The notes under the pieces: generated by a model | Database searches by the model: none | Told to the model about the DNA's origin: nothing | What the model saw: the letters and a program-made list of their open reading frames with translations, nothing else | In this document: positions 12,523-20,727 of the stretch, in pieces | How positions within the stretch are numbered: position 1 is the first letter of the stretch | Layout of the letters: each line of letters starts with the position of its first letter | Assembly: GCA_025093555.1 (NCBI GenBank) | Contig: JAIWNF010000049.1 | Span: 1 to 64,000, forward strand | DNA: 64,000 nt | Direction of reading: 5' to 3' | From: Circinella umbellata | Lineage: Eukaryota > Mucoromycota > Mucoromycetes > Mucorales > Lichtheimiaceae | Made by a program: the position numbers and the translations under genes

Positions 12523-12982
12523 TGTGATATTTGGTTATTTTAATAAAAGTAGAAAATAAAAACAGACAAGGTATAAATCCTTTGAGACTTTGTTATATAT
12601 CTTTAATAATAGTTTAGAAACTAGAATAAAGCTATTTCTTTAAAATAATATTTACAACCCGTATTTATATGATTTCTATTCTATGAGTTATGGGGCTTAG
12701 TTGATAGAATGATGTGGGTGATTGATAGTAAAGTCGGGTACTTGATATTAGTCATTAATATTGAGAAGGTTACTATAGCTACTGTTCTGAAGTATATTGG
12801 GCTTAGCCATGATACTCTCTTTTATTCTTTAATTTAAGTTGACGAGGCGCAGGACATCGTTATGCGATTTTACTCAGTTTCCTTTTTAGAGTTGAGTTCT
12901 GTTCACGTCTGTATTTTAAATATTTTAAATATGATTTCTTATTTCATCTGGGATAAAGAGATACTGTTCTTATAATACAACA
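12523..12982 (+). repeat. Solo LTR, family C, copy 1
   Basis: 460 bp from TGTGATATTTGG to CTTATAATACAACA, flanked by CTGTA (12518-12522 and 12983-12987). It interrupts the Helitron helicase between its Walker A/B half and its C-terminal half. A near-identical copy in reverse orientation lies at 26035-26494. No internal retrotransposon sequence remains, so it is a solo LTR left by LTR-LTR recombination. Confidence 0.9.
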
Positions 12983-14384
12983 CTGTAGACCCTGCCCTAG
13001 AACACGTACCTTTTGGTGGAAAACTAAATGTTTTCAGCGGTGACTTTCGTCAGGTATAATAAGTTAATTAGCATTTAAATTTAGGTTGATAATATCCATT
13101 ATATTGTTATACCTAATTTTATTTTCAATATTTCTCTTAGGTTTTACCTGTTATTCCCAATGCATCACGCGCACAGATTGTTGCTCAAAGTTTGAAAAGA
13201 TCAAGTATATGGCGTCATACACAAGTATGTCATCTTCAAACTAATATGCGTGTCCAGCAAGCAAACAACACTCACAACTCTGAACAGCTACGAGAATTTG
13301 CCGAGTATTTATTACGAATACGTGAAAACAGAGAGCAAATTGCTCCAGGAACTGAGGATCGTATTAAGCTTCGTAATTCCATGTTAATGCCTGGATACAA
13401 TCTTTTAACTCTGATTGACACAATATATGATGATATGCTCTCTACTACTCCTTCTTGTGAATTTCTAATGTCTCGAGCTATCCTCACACCAAAAAATGTT
13501 GACGTAGCAACAATTAACAAAACCATTTTAGAATCAAAATTTCCCAGAACAACTGAGGAATATTTAAGTGTTGATAGCATGGTTGATCCAGAAGAGTCTC
13601 TGTCATGTCCAAGCGAAATTTTAAATTCTCTTTCTCCATCTGGTCTTCCCCCACATACACTAAAACTCGAACCAGGATGTCGTGTCATACTCTTGCATAA
13701 TCTAAATACTTCACAAAGTCTCTGTAATGGAACACGTCTAATTTGTATATCTTTTCGTCGAAATGTTATTGAAGCTCAAATTGCCACTGGTACACATATT
13801 GGTGAAATAGTTTTATTACCTCACATTACCATTACATCAAAAAAAAGTGAGTGGTGTCCTATTGAATTCCAATGCACCCAATTCCCAATAGGTCTTGCAT
13901 TTTCAATGACAATCAACAAAGCTCAAGGACAAACTTTCAATGCCATTGGTCTTTATTTGCCAAACCCTGTCTTCACTCATGGGTTATTATATGTCACTTT
14001 TTCACGAGTAAGAACACCAAATTCGATCTTTATTACATTAGACTGTGATGAATCAACCATTAATGGTCAGGAAGGTATATACATGGGGAATGTTGTATAC
14101 ACAGAAGTACTTTCGCTTTACGATTACATCTCTACAAATTAATCACTCTTACATCACTTTTTCTATTTTTATTTGTTCTCTCTTTACTCTTTATATATTT
14201 CCTTAACCATAAACATTACTCTCCTAAATAAAACTCATTCTTAGTATGTTACATAAGGTAAGTTTTTATAAGTAGAATTGTATTTTTGTATAGCAAAAGA
14301 GATATACTTTTAACTGGATAGGTGAAAAGAAGAAATATATATCTGTATGACATCCTCGAATGCAGCTTTGAGCGTGTAACCGAG

Positions 14385-14518
14385 TGGGGGTTTGGGGGCT
14401 TGCCCCCAATAGGGGGGTCAAGGGGGGGTTTACCCCCTTGCGACATGGACCTGTTGAATGACACAAAGCGAAGCGAAGTGGCTCATTCAGTCGAGCGAAG
14501 CGAGACAGGGACCGCTAG
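14385..14518 (+). other. Helitron 3' terminal structure: G-runs, hairpins and CTAG end
   Basis: Four or more runs of 5-7 Gs at 14385-14430 (GGGGG, GGGGG, GGGGGG, GGGGGGG) could form a G-quadruplex. They pair in part with C-runs to make hairpins such as GGGGGCTTGCCCCC. The AAGCGAAGCGAAGTGGCTC region follows, then the CTAG terminus. The layout matches the 3' hairpin plus CTRR end of Helitrons. Confidence 0.65.
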
Positions 14519-14815
14519 TCTACTACTAAAAGACGAATGGTCGTTATAATTAACGTTTTTGGTAATTCATAAAACCCCGACAAAAAAAAGTAACATTTGC
14601 TAAAAAGTAAAAACGGTCTCCTTAGTCCCCAATAATTAAAAATTTGCTGTTTACTGATTATCTTGACAGTTAATTACTGCTGTTAGTAAAGACACTCGGT
14701 ATGAAATTGTTGTAAATTGAATTAGTGTTATTGCTTTTTGGAACAGTATACGTACTAGGTATGTAATGTGGGGGTAATTTCTGATACATTACATAGGTAC
14801 TCTTGGTGATCCATG
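14519..14815. other. Flank between Helitron end and solo LTR B
   Basis: No gene seen. A 10-bp inverted repeat (TATGTAATGT ... ACATTACATA, about 14761-14794) could form a small hairpin. This may be part of an older element that received the solo LTR. Confidence 0.4.
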
Positions 14816-15120
14816 TGTTATATCAATCAAATATAATAAAATAAAAGAGACGTAAATAAGTCAACGAGACCCAAAAGAACAATAATTGAACTGAAGTTTA
14901 TTAAAATAAAATATTATCTCTATTTATATGAATCTTATTATCAGTAGGATATATTGATATATGTATACGTAAGATTTATATTTGTCATGGCCGTGTGAAT
15001 TATGAATATAAGATTAATGATATTAAGATTAGACTTTGAGCGGTTGACGATATGATATATCTACGCAGCTGTAACCTTATATCATTATAGAAGACGGACT
15101 TCTGTGTTCTTATAAATCAT
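14816..15120. repeat. Solo LTR, family B, copy 2, left part
   Basis: This is the left 305 bp of a family B LTR (starts TGTTATATCAATC); the other 116 bp are at 25562-25677. The Ty3 element sits between them. The outer flanks carry CCATG (14811-14815 and 25678-25682), the duplication left by the family B insertion. It is the reverse complement of 2629-3049. Confidence 0.9.
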
Positions 15121-15332
15121 TGTTACCGTTTAGGTAATATTGTAACCAAGAGCTCAAGCTTGTGAAAATAAGCTTGAGTTGTACAGATGGGCTTAGCCCA
15201 TATAAATAGTTATTATACCTATTAAATAAAAAACAAGCCCTTTTTCTCTCTTTTACACTTTTCGATTACTTTTCTATTTCATTGTATCATTATTGACCTG
15301 AAATAACTATAGACTGGGTTTAGTCTGTAACA
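15121..15332 (+). repeat. 5' LTR of the Ty3 element
   Basis: 212 bp, TGTTACCG ... CTGTAACA. It contains a TATAAATA box at 15201-15208, an inverted pair CTCAAGCTT/AAGCTTGAG, the palindrome TGGGCTTAGCCCA, and an AATAAA signal followed by a pyrimidine-rich stretch. Confidence 0.95.
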
Positions 15333-15352
15333 CTTGGTAGCAACAGGAAATC
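15333..15352 (+). promoter_or_regulatory. Candidate primer-binding site
   Basis: Immediately after the 5' LTR lies CTTGGTAGCAACAGG. TGGTAGCAACAGG is complementary to a tRNA 3' end of the form CCTGTTGCTACCA. An initiator-Met-like tRNA is likely but the tRNA gene is not in this window, so the identity is inferred. Confidence 0.6.
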
Positions 15353-15386
15353 GATAACAGTTACTCAAGAGTATAGTAAAGGCACA

Positions 15387-16841
15387 GTGAGTTCAGGACA
15401 AGAACAAGAAGAAAGACAACGGCGGTTAGAAAAGTTTTGGTCAAGTTTTCTTATCAAGCCGATAAACCAAGGTTTTGTGGATTTTATAAACAAGACAAAG
15501 GAGGACCAACAGTCAGACAAGAAGGTAGAAGTACCACAACTAAAAGTATCATTATCAAGTCAAACCGAATACCACGATACTGTAGAAGAAATTTATCAAA
15601 TAAAGAATCATATGGACGAACAAGGAATACAGCAAGGGCCTCTACAAGCAGTTGATTCAGCAACTCAAGCACTACAGGAGGTTAACAATCTACGTGCCGA
15701 ACTCAACTCTCAACTCCCAGCAGAAATGAAAAAAATATATGATGCTCAAGGCAAAATGGAAGGCCAAGTTAATACACTTACATCATCCTTACAAAGTATT
15801 ATGGCGCAATTACAACAAATTTCAAATCATCAAGACAAGGTGGTACAAGCAATTTCAGATGATTCAAGGACTGTGGGAAAAACCCCAACAAAATCATCAC
15901 GTAATATAAAAGATCCCGGACCCTCCCGATTTGGCTCTCATGACAATCCTTCAAGTTCCAATAACACTTCTGATTCGTCGGATGACGAAAATTCTTCGGA
16001 CATGAACGCCGAGTCATCTCATGACTATGTAGATGGGAACTCAAGTGATGAGGATGACAAGAAAGATTCTCACCCCCATTCACATGGTCAGTTCAGGTTC
16101 AAGGTTCCCGATGAAAAGTATAATGGCAACTCTTACAAGATAGAGTCTTGGCTTTTTAATCTCGAAGAATACTTCCTAAAGGCAAAAATCAAGGAGTCAA
16201 TGTGGGTTGACATAGCTACAAGTCGAATGGTAGAAGATGCAACACTATGGTGGCATATGGTACGACAAGCAGGTCAAGCTCCAAGTTCATGGAAGAAGTT
16301 TAAAAAGGCTGTACGAGAACGATTTCTCCTACTAAATGTATACAAGACTAACCGATCTCGACTTGAATCCCTTCGCCAAACAAGTAGTGTCACAAAATAT
16401 AACTCAGCATTCCAAGCTGCTTTCGTTGAATGTACTGATGTTAGTGAAGCGGAAGCATTAAGTCGTTATATCAGTGGTCTTAAGAGTCAAACTAAGAAGT
16501 ATGTCGAGTTAGAAGAACCAAGAATATTACGTAAAGCTATGAAGCTTGCTGAAAATTATGATAATGCAAGTTTTGGATCATACCATAGCAGCTCAAATCA
16601 TCATAAGTCACATAATCGAGACTCATCAAGTAAGCGGAACAAAAGACATCATAATTCAAGACATTCACGTGATCGAGGTTACAAGAATCATGGTGATCCG
16701 ATGGATATTGATCAAGTAGAGAAGACCCCTATGAAACTTACATGGGAGCAAGCAAGAAAAGAAGGTCGTTGTCAATGCTGCGGATCAAAGGACCACATAA
16801 AGAAGGAATGTCCTTTACGTGGAATCAGGTCAAAAAACTAA
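15387..16841 (+). CDS. gag: Ty3 Gag polyprotein
   Basis: About 484 residues. The N-terminal part is charged and Gln-rich. An acidic Ser/Asp stretch precedes the capsid-like domain (about residues 235-390; contains SWLFNLEEYF, WWHMVRQAG). The C-terminus has a CCHC zinc knuckle (CQCCGSKDHIKKEC) that would bind genomic RNA. The open frame begins with GTG at 15387 and has no nearby ATG, so the ancestral ATG may have mutated; the frame is open upstream into the leader. The stop at 16839-16841 directly follows a -1 slippery heptamer. The product would form the cytoplasmic virus-like particle. Confidence 0.85.
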   Translation: MSSGQEQEERQRRLEKFWSSFLIKPINQGFVDFINKTKEDQQSDKKVEVPQLKVSLSSQTEYHDTVEEIYQIKNHMDEQGIQQGPLQAVDSATQALQEVNNLRAELNSQLPAEMKKIYDAQGKMEGQVNTLTSSLQSIMAQLQQISNHQDKVVQAISDDSRTVGKTPTKSSRNIKDPGPSRFGSHDNPSSSNNTSDSSDDENSSDMNAESSHDYVDGNSSDEDDKKDSHPHSHGQFRFKVPDEKYNGNSYKIESWLFNLEEYFLKAKIKESMWVDIATSRMVEDATLWWHMVRQAGQAPSSWKKFKKAVRERFLLLNVYKTNRSRLESLRQTSSVTKYNSAFQAAFVECTDVSEAEALSRYISGLKSQTKKYVELEEPRILRKAMKLAENYDNASFGSYHSSSNHHKSHNRDSSSKRNKRHHNSRHSRDRGYKNHGDPMDIDQVEKTPMKLTWEQARKEGRCQCCGSKDHIKKECPLRGIRSKN

Positions 16842-17552
16842 TATTGTCAGTGCGCAACAAGTTGCCAGGTCGTACTGACACAAGAAAAATAAACCCTGGT
16901 AAAGACCCAGATGGCTCAGTGCCACTAGAAGATAACTCGGTTGAAGGTGTAAATAGTCAGAGTAGTAAGGACAAACGTCATCAAACTATACAAATTTCTG
17001 GGCTTTGTGAAACATATCCATCCTGTTTCTTAATTGACTCTGGTGCTACACACAATTTTGTATCTTTGGACTTTATACAAAAGCATGGGTTGCAACATCT
17101 ACTCAAGCCAGATAAAGGGTGTATTACATTTGGAAACGAAACTAAGGCTAATTCTGGTTATTTTGCTGATGTCAAGATTCAATTCAATCAAGATTACTCA
17201 CGTGTTATTCGAGTATATACTGGCATCAAGAGTCTTAAACATGATATTATTCTAGGCAAACCATGGCATTTTGATGAAGAGCCTAAAATCAACTGGAAGA
17301 CACATGAAGTTATAGTCGATGGTGTCAATATCTAAACTCAAGATAATACTGATTGTCAAGAAATTAAACCAGAAGTACATTTTATATCACGACGACAATT
17401 CAACCGTATGCGTCGTCATGGGGATTTAGAAACATATGCTATTATACTACAAGATTATATAAATGATGATTTCAAGGATAAAGACCTGTGTGCTCATTCG
17501 AGTAGGCGATCTCATGAGCGTGGAGGAGGACAGGCAAATGAAAAATTGGATA
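16742..17552 (+). pseudogene. pol: Ty3 Pol, protease and linker part
   Basis: The open frame is -1 relative to gag. The aspartic protease active site is LIDSGATHNFV (about 17032). An in-frame TAA at 17333-17335 breaks the frame, which then continues to the linker DKDLCAHSSRRSHERGGGQA. The DNA transposon inserts at 17553 directly after the first linker repeat. The protease would mature Gag and Pol. Confidence 0.85.
16832..16838 (+). promoter_or_regulatory. -1 ribosomal frameshift heptamer A AAA AAC
   Basis: In the gag frame the last codons read TCA AAA AAC TAA, so AAAAAAC is phased as X XXY YYZ. Slipping back one base enters the protease frame exactly (AAA AAA CTA), which overlaps gag by about 100 bp. 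This is the canonical strong eukaryotic -1 site. A downstream stimulatory structure was not modelled. Confidence 0.8.
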
Positions 17553-17876
17553 CGGTGCATTCTGTCTTAAACCGTCAAAATAATTTGAATCCCGACATAA
17601 AAACTTGAACCCTATGAAATATTTTTGACATGAAGTAATAAACTTTTTAGCACCTAAAATAGGTTTATATTTGTATTCTAAATAGATTGTCCCATTTTAC
17701 TTTTGAAAAAACTGATTTTTCATTGAGTTATTAGTGTTCAAAGTTTTGTCGGAATGTGAAATATTACTAAGTAAACCTCAATATTAAACATAGTGATTAT
17801 GAGGGAGATGAGATGGCAAACGCAGTGTGTAACATTAAATAGCTAATGGGTAATAAATTAGCCGTAGGTATCTATT

Positions 17877-18273
17877 TGTCAGCAAATAAAATATATATTC
17901 CATCCACTTAAAATTGTTCGGTCAAACATTATTTCCATCAATGAAAATAAGAAACCAATCAAACACTATTATTTATCATTACATATCAATTATCCAGAAA
18001 AAAAAGAAAATTATAGTCATACTAACTGTTATAAATAGTTTCAGAGAATGATCCAGAATTAATGATGTAATAATCAAATATAATACATAAGATCTTTTAC
18101 GTAAGTATCTATTTTTATAAAATATAGTTTAACTGTAATGAGATAAAATAAAATACGTAAGAAAAGATATAAAAGAGCGGCTATTTTATTTTTGAAGAAA
18201 AGAATCTCAACTACTCTATTTATAATAATTTTACACCTTTTATTATTTTATTTTATTTCTATTTCTTACTACT
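17877..18273 (+). promoter_or_regulatory. LTR-D-derived leader/promoter of the DDE transposase
   Basis: Aligned by eye with 9492-9880 and 1591-2006, long blocks match: CGGTCAAACAT, AGTTTCAGAGAATGATC, ATATAGTTTA and AAAAGATATAAAAGAG. The TATAAAAG box is at 18168-18175, about 100 bp before the ATG. Similarity to copy 1 extends to TTCTATTT.TTACTACT, which abuts the ATG. The segment is clearly more diverged than the two solo LTRs are from each other. It therefore looks like an old LTR serving as the transposase promoter and 5' UTR. Confidence 0.7.
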
Positions 18274-20412
18274 ATGGGTCCCTTGACTAAGAAACAAAAG
18301 CGTGCTCGTGAACAATTGAAGAATTCGACTGATGGTCGTTTCAAAAAACTTGCTCGCAGAGAAGAAAATAACACAACCAAAGTATCCGACAATTCTGAAA
18401 TGCCAGTAGAAGATGATTTTGAAATTCTTGCAGCATTAGAAGTAGAGGAAGCACCTGAAGTAGATGATGAAGTAATAGAAGAAGATTTAAAACCTTCATT
18501 TCCTATTAAATGGAAAGACAGTGAAGCTACAACTTCTCGTGCAAAATATTGGGGTACTAGTAGAACTGTTAAATATTACCATGATAAGCAGGCGTTAAAA
18601 AAAAAGAAGGGCAGCCATGAAATTACTGACTTCTTCAAAAAAGCAGTTGATACTACAAATGGTGATGATGATAATCATGATAATCATGAAGTAGTTGAAA
18701 GCCGTCCTTCTTTAATGACTATTCAAGAGGCTTATGATCAACTAACACCTATTGTTGCACCATCTATGAACATCAAGAAAGACACTGAAAGAGGAATGGC
18801 TGATTATGAACTTAGAAAGTATATTGGTGTTCAAATATATTTTGGTGAACTTCTGAAAAAAACTCCAATAATGAAAGCCTCTCAAATAGCAGCAAAGAGC
18901 GCCTGGATTGTTCCATCTAATCATTATCGTGCTCGTGCCATTCGATCATATGCTAATGAATATCTCCATTATGGTAAAATTTCATTACATCAGCAGGGAA
19001 AACATATCAAAAGAGTTTCATTTTTAAGTAATGAGGATATTAAAGAAGCCGCGCAAAAACGGATTATTACCACAAAACCTGAAAAAAGAGGCATTCCAGA
19101 ATTGCTTAAATACTTAAATAATACTGTTATTCCAAGTATATTTAATCTTCCTGGAACCATTACAGCTTCAGTACTTTGGAATTACATGGTTGAATGGGGA
19201 TACAGTTACCGTGCCAATAAAAAAGCTGTATATTATGATGGGCATGAGCGTGCTGATGTCGTTCAGTATAGAAAACGGTGGGCTGCCCAGATGGTTGAAT
19301 ACAGTCAGTTTATGGAGAAGTATGATGAAAACGATGTTAATAAGGTGACTTTACCGATTTTACCAGAAGGTCAAAAACAAATAGTTATGGTAACTCAAGA
19401 TGAAAGCACGTTTTACAGTAATGAATCACCAACCAATCTTTGGCTTCTTGAAAATGAAAATCCTATTCGCAACAAGTCTCCTGGTGGTTCAATAATGGTC
19501 AGCAAGTTCCAGTGCGCTTGCCATGGTACAATGCGTATCAAAAATTGGAAATCACGAAAATTCTTTTTTGCCGGAACTAATCGTGATGGATATTGGACAT
19601 GGAAAGATATGCATGAGCAAATGAAAGATGATGTTATTCCATTATTCGAAAAACTTCATCCTGGATGCCAAGCAATATTTATTCTTGATCAGTCATCCAA
19701 CCATAATGCTTATGCACCTAGTGCTAAGCGTGCCAATAGTTTTAATTTGAAAGATACACAATTAAGTTCAGTCAATGAACGTGTAATCCTACCTGGATAT
19801 TATATTGGAGCAGATGGCGAAAAAAAGATCCAGAATTTCTATAATTTGGAAATTAAGAATGAAGGCAAAAAAAATGAACGACGTACTTGGTTCCGTAAAG
19901 GTGTAGAAACTATATTGACAGAGCGTGGTCTTGGGAAATGGCATGAATACAAAGCACAAGGAAAGTATTGGAAAGCTAAATGTGGTAACAAGGAACCTAA
20001 CTCTGATCATTCTTGCTGTCCATACCATATGCTTGAGAATCAGCCCGATTTTCGCGCTCAAAAAACAGCACTGGAGGAACTCGTTTTGAAATCTGGACAT
20101 TTGTATACTCTTTATCCAAAGTATCACTGTGAAACTAATTGGATAGAGAGATACTGGAGTGCAACCAAAAGAATAGCAAGACGAGAATGTGATTACTCAT
20201 TCAAATCATTACAAGAAAACCTTGACGGCTTTCTAGATCAAGTATCTCCCCCTAATACTACACCTGTTGAAATCAGGCGATATTATAATCGCTGTTGGCG
20301 CTATATTCGCGCATATAATGATATGAAAGATGGAAACGAAGCATTCAAACTCGCTGAAAAATTCACTTCAAAAAGATATCTTTCTCACCGCAAACCAGGT
20401 GTTCATGATTAA
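18274..20412 (+). CDS. DDE transposase, intact, 712 aa
   Basis: Single-exon frame from ATG 18274 to TAA 20410-20412. The N-terminus is basic (KKQKRAREQLKN) and then acidic. The C-terminal half holds the DDE catalytic core: VTQDEST (about residue 377), FILDQSSNHNAY (about 470) and CETNWIERYWSATKR (about 624), matching the D, D and E/NxxExxW positions of the IS630/Tc1/mariner superfamily. Cys/His motifs near GNKEPNSDHSCCPYHML may bind metal. TA duplications and TIRs agree with this class. It would cut and reinsert the element at TA. The frame has no lesions, so the element may be active. The exact family was not resolved. Confidence 0.9.
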   Translation: MGPLTKKQKRAREQLKNSTDGRFKKLARREENNTTKVSDNSEMPVEDDFEILAALEVEEAPEVDDEVIEEDLKPSFPIKWKDSEATTSRAKYWGTSRTVKYYHDKQALKKKKGSHEITDFFKKAVDTTNGDDDNHDNHEVVESRPSLMTIQEAYDQLTPIVAPSMNIKKDTERGMADYELRKYIGVQIYFGELLKKTPIMKASQIAAKSAWIVPSNHYRARAIRSYANEYLHYGKISLHQQGKHIKRVSFLSNEDIKEAAQKRIITTKPEKRGIPELLKYLNNTVIPSIFNLPGTITASVLWNYMVEWGYSYRANKKAVYYDGHERADVVQYRKRWAAQMVEYSQFMEKYDENDVNKVTLPILPEGQKQIVMVTQDESTFYSNESPTNLWLLENENPIRNKSPGGSIMVSKFQCACHGTMRIKNWKSRKFFFAGTNRDGYWTWKDMHEQMKDDVIPLFEKLHPGCQAIFILDQSSNHNAYAPSAKRANSFNLKDTQLSSVNERVILPGYYIGADGEKKIQNFYNLEIKNEGKKNERRTWFRKGVETILTERGLGKWHEYKAQGKYWKAKCGNKEPNSDHSCCPYHMLENQPDFRAQKTALEELVLKSGHLYTLYPKYHCETNWIERYWSATKRIARRECDYSFKSLQENLDGFLDQVSPPNTTPVEIRRYYNRCWRYIRAYNDMKDGNEAFKLAEKFTSKRYLSHRKPGVHD

Positions 20413-20727
20413 TATGCTTTTTATGCTTTTTCTCATTTTTTTTTTCCTTTTTTTTTATTCATTTATTATCCTCACTTTGATATTTTTTTACTTAATCGTC
20501 TTTTTTTCCTTTTCTGTTTTTTTATACATACATTATATATGTATATTTATTCTTTTTTATTCCCTTGAAATTTTTCAATAAAACAATAAAATTAGTTCAA
20601 ACTTTTTTACTATTATTATATGCTACATATGGGAGTTGATACCATTAACCATGGATGTAATATTAGCCGACGGGATTTAAAATATTTTCAATATTGGACA
20701 AATGACGGTTTAAGTCAGAATGCACCG
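20413..20727. other. 3' UTR and right TIR of the DDE transposon
   Basis: T-rich sequence with AATAAA-like signals (about 20577-20592) and then the right TIR ending at 20727. No gene. Confidence 0.6.

Larger units (their letters stand above)
7917..14142 (+). pseudogene. Helitron Rep/helicase (rolling-circle transposase) pseudogene
   Basis: From an ATG at 7917, short exons lead to a zinc-knuckle-like CPSCGQIGHSQRTSRQC (about 8577). They continue into HSLGLMDRQCSHCQAYMW (about 8838), the Helitron N-terminal domain (9881-11100) with the HUH motif LLHAHI (about 10685), and the Y2 tyrosines in KYVYKY (about 11097). The helicase follows: Walker A GPSGTGKT (about 12211), then the 13192-14142 frame with SMTINKAQGQTF and LLYVTFSRVRTPN near its end. 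Defects include a frameshift right after the Y2 motif (about 11115) and stops at 9429-9431, 11716-11718 and 12166-12168, plus two LTR insertions. It is not functional as read. Confidence 0.85.
7394..14518 (+). mobile_element. Decayed Helitron with defined 3' terminus
   Basis: Carries the Helitron protein set (zinc-binding N-terminus, HUH/Y2 Rep, PIF1-type helicase) in a broken frame, and ends in CTAG at 14515-14518 followed by T, as expected for Helitrons inserting at A/T. Just upstream of the end are GC-rich inverted repeats and a palindromic AAGCGAAGTGGCTCATTCAG region shared with the second Helitron end near 27420-27510. The 5' end is unresolved; the start given is the left edge of the 22-bp array. 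It is interrupted by solo LTRs at 9492-9880 and 12523-12982. Confidence 0.75.
17553..20727 (+). mobile_element. TA-flanked DDE (Tc1/mariner/IS630-like) DNA transposon, 3,175 bp
   Basis: The imperfect 25-bp TIRs start CGGTGCATTCTGTCTTAAAC and are inverted at the right end (TTTAAGTCAGAATGCACCG). TA lies at 17551-17552 and 20728-20729. One intact 712-codon transposase gene fills most of it. About 400 bp before the ATG are homologous to solo LTR family D. Removing the element with one TA rejoins the Ty3 pol frame across a tandem repeat, so the insertion is clean. Confidence 0.9.
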
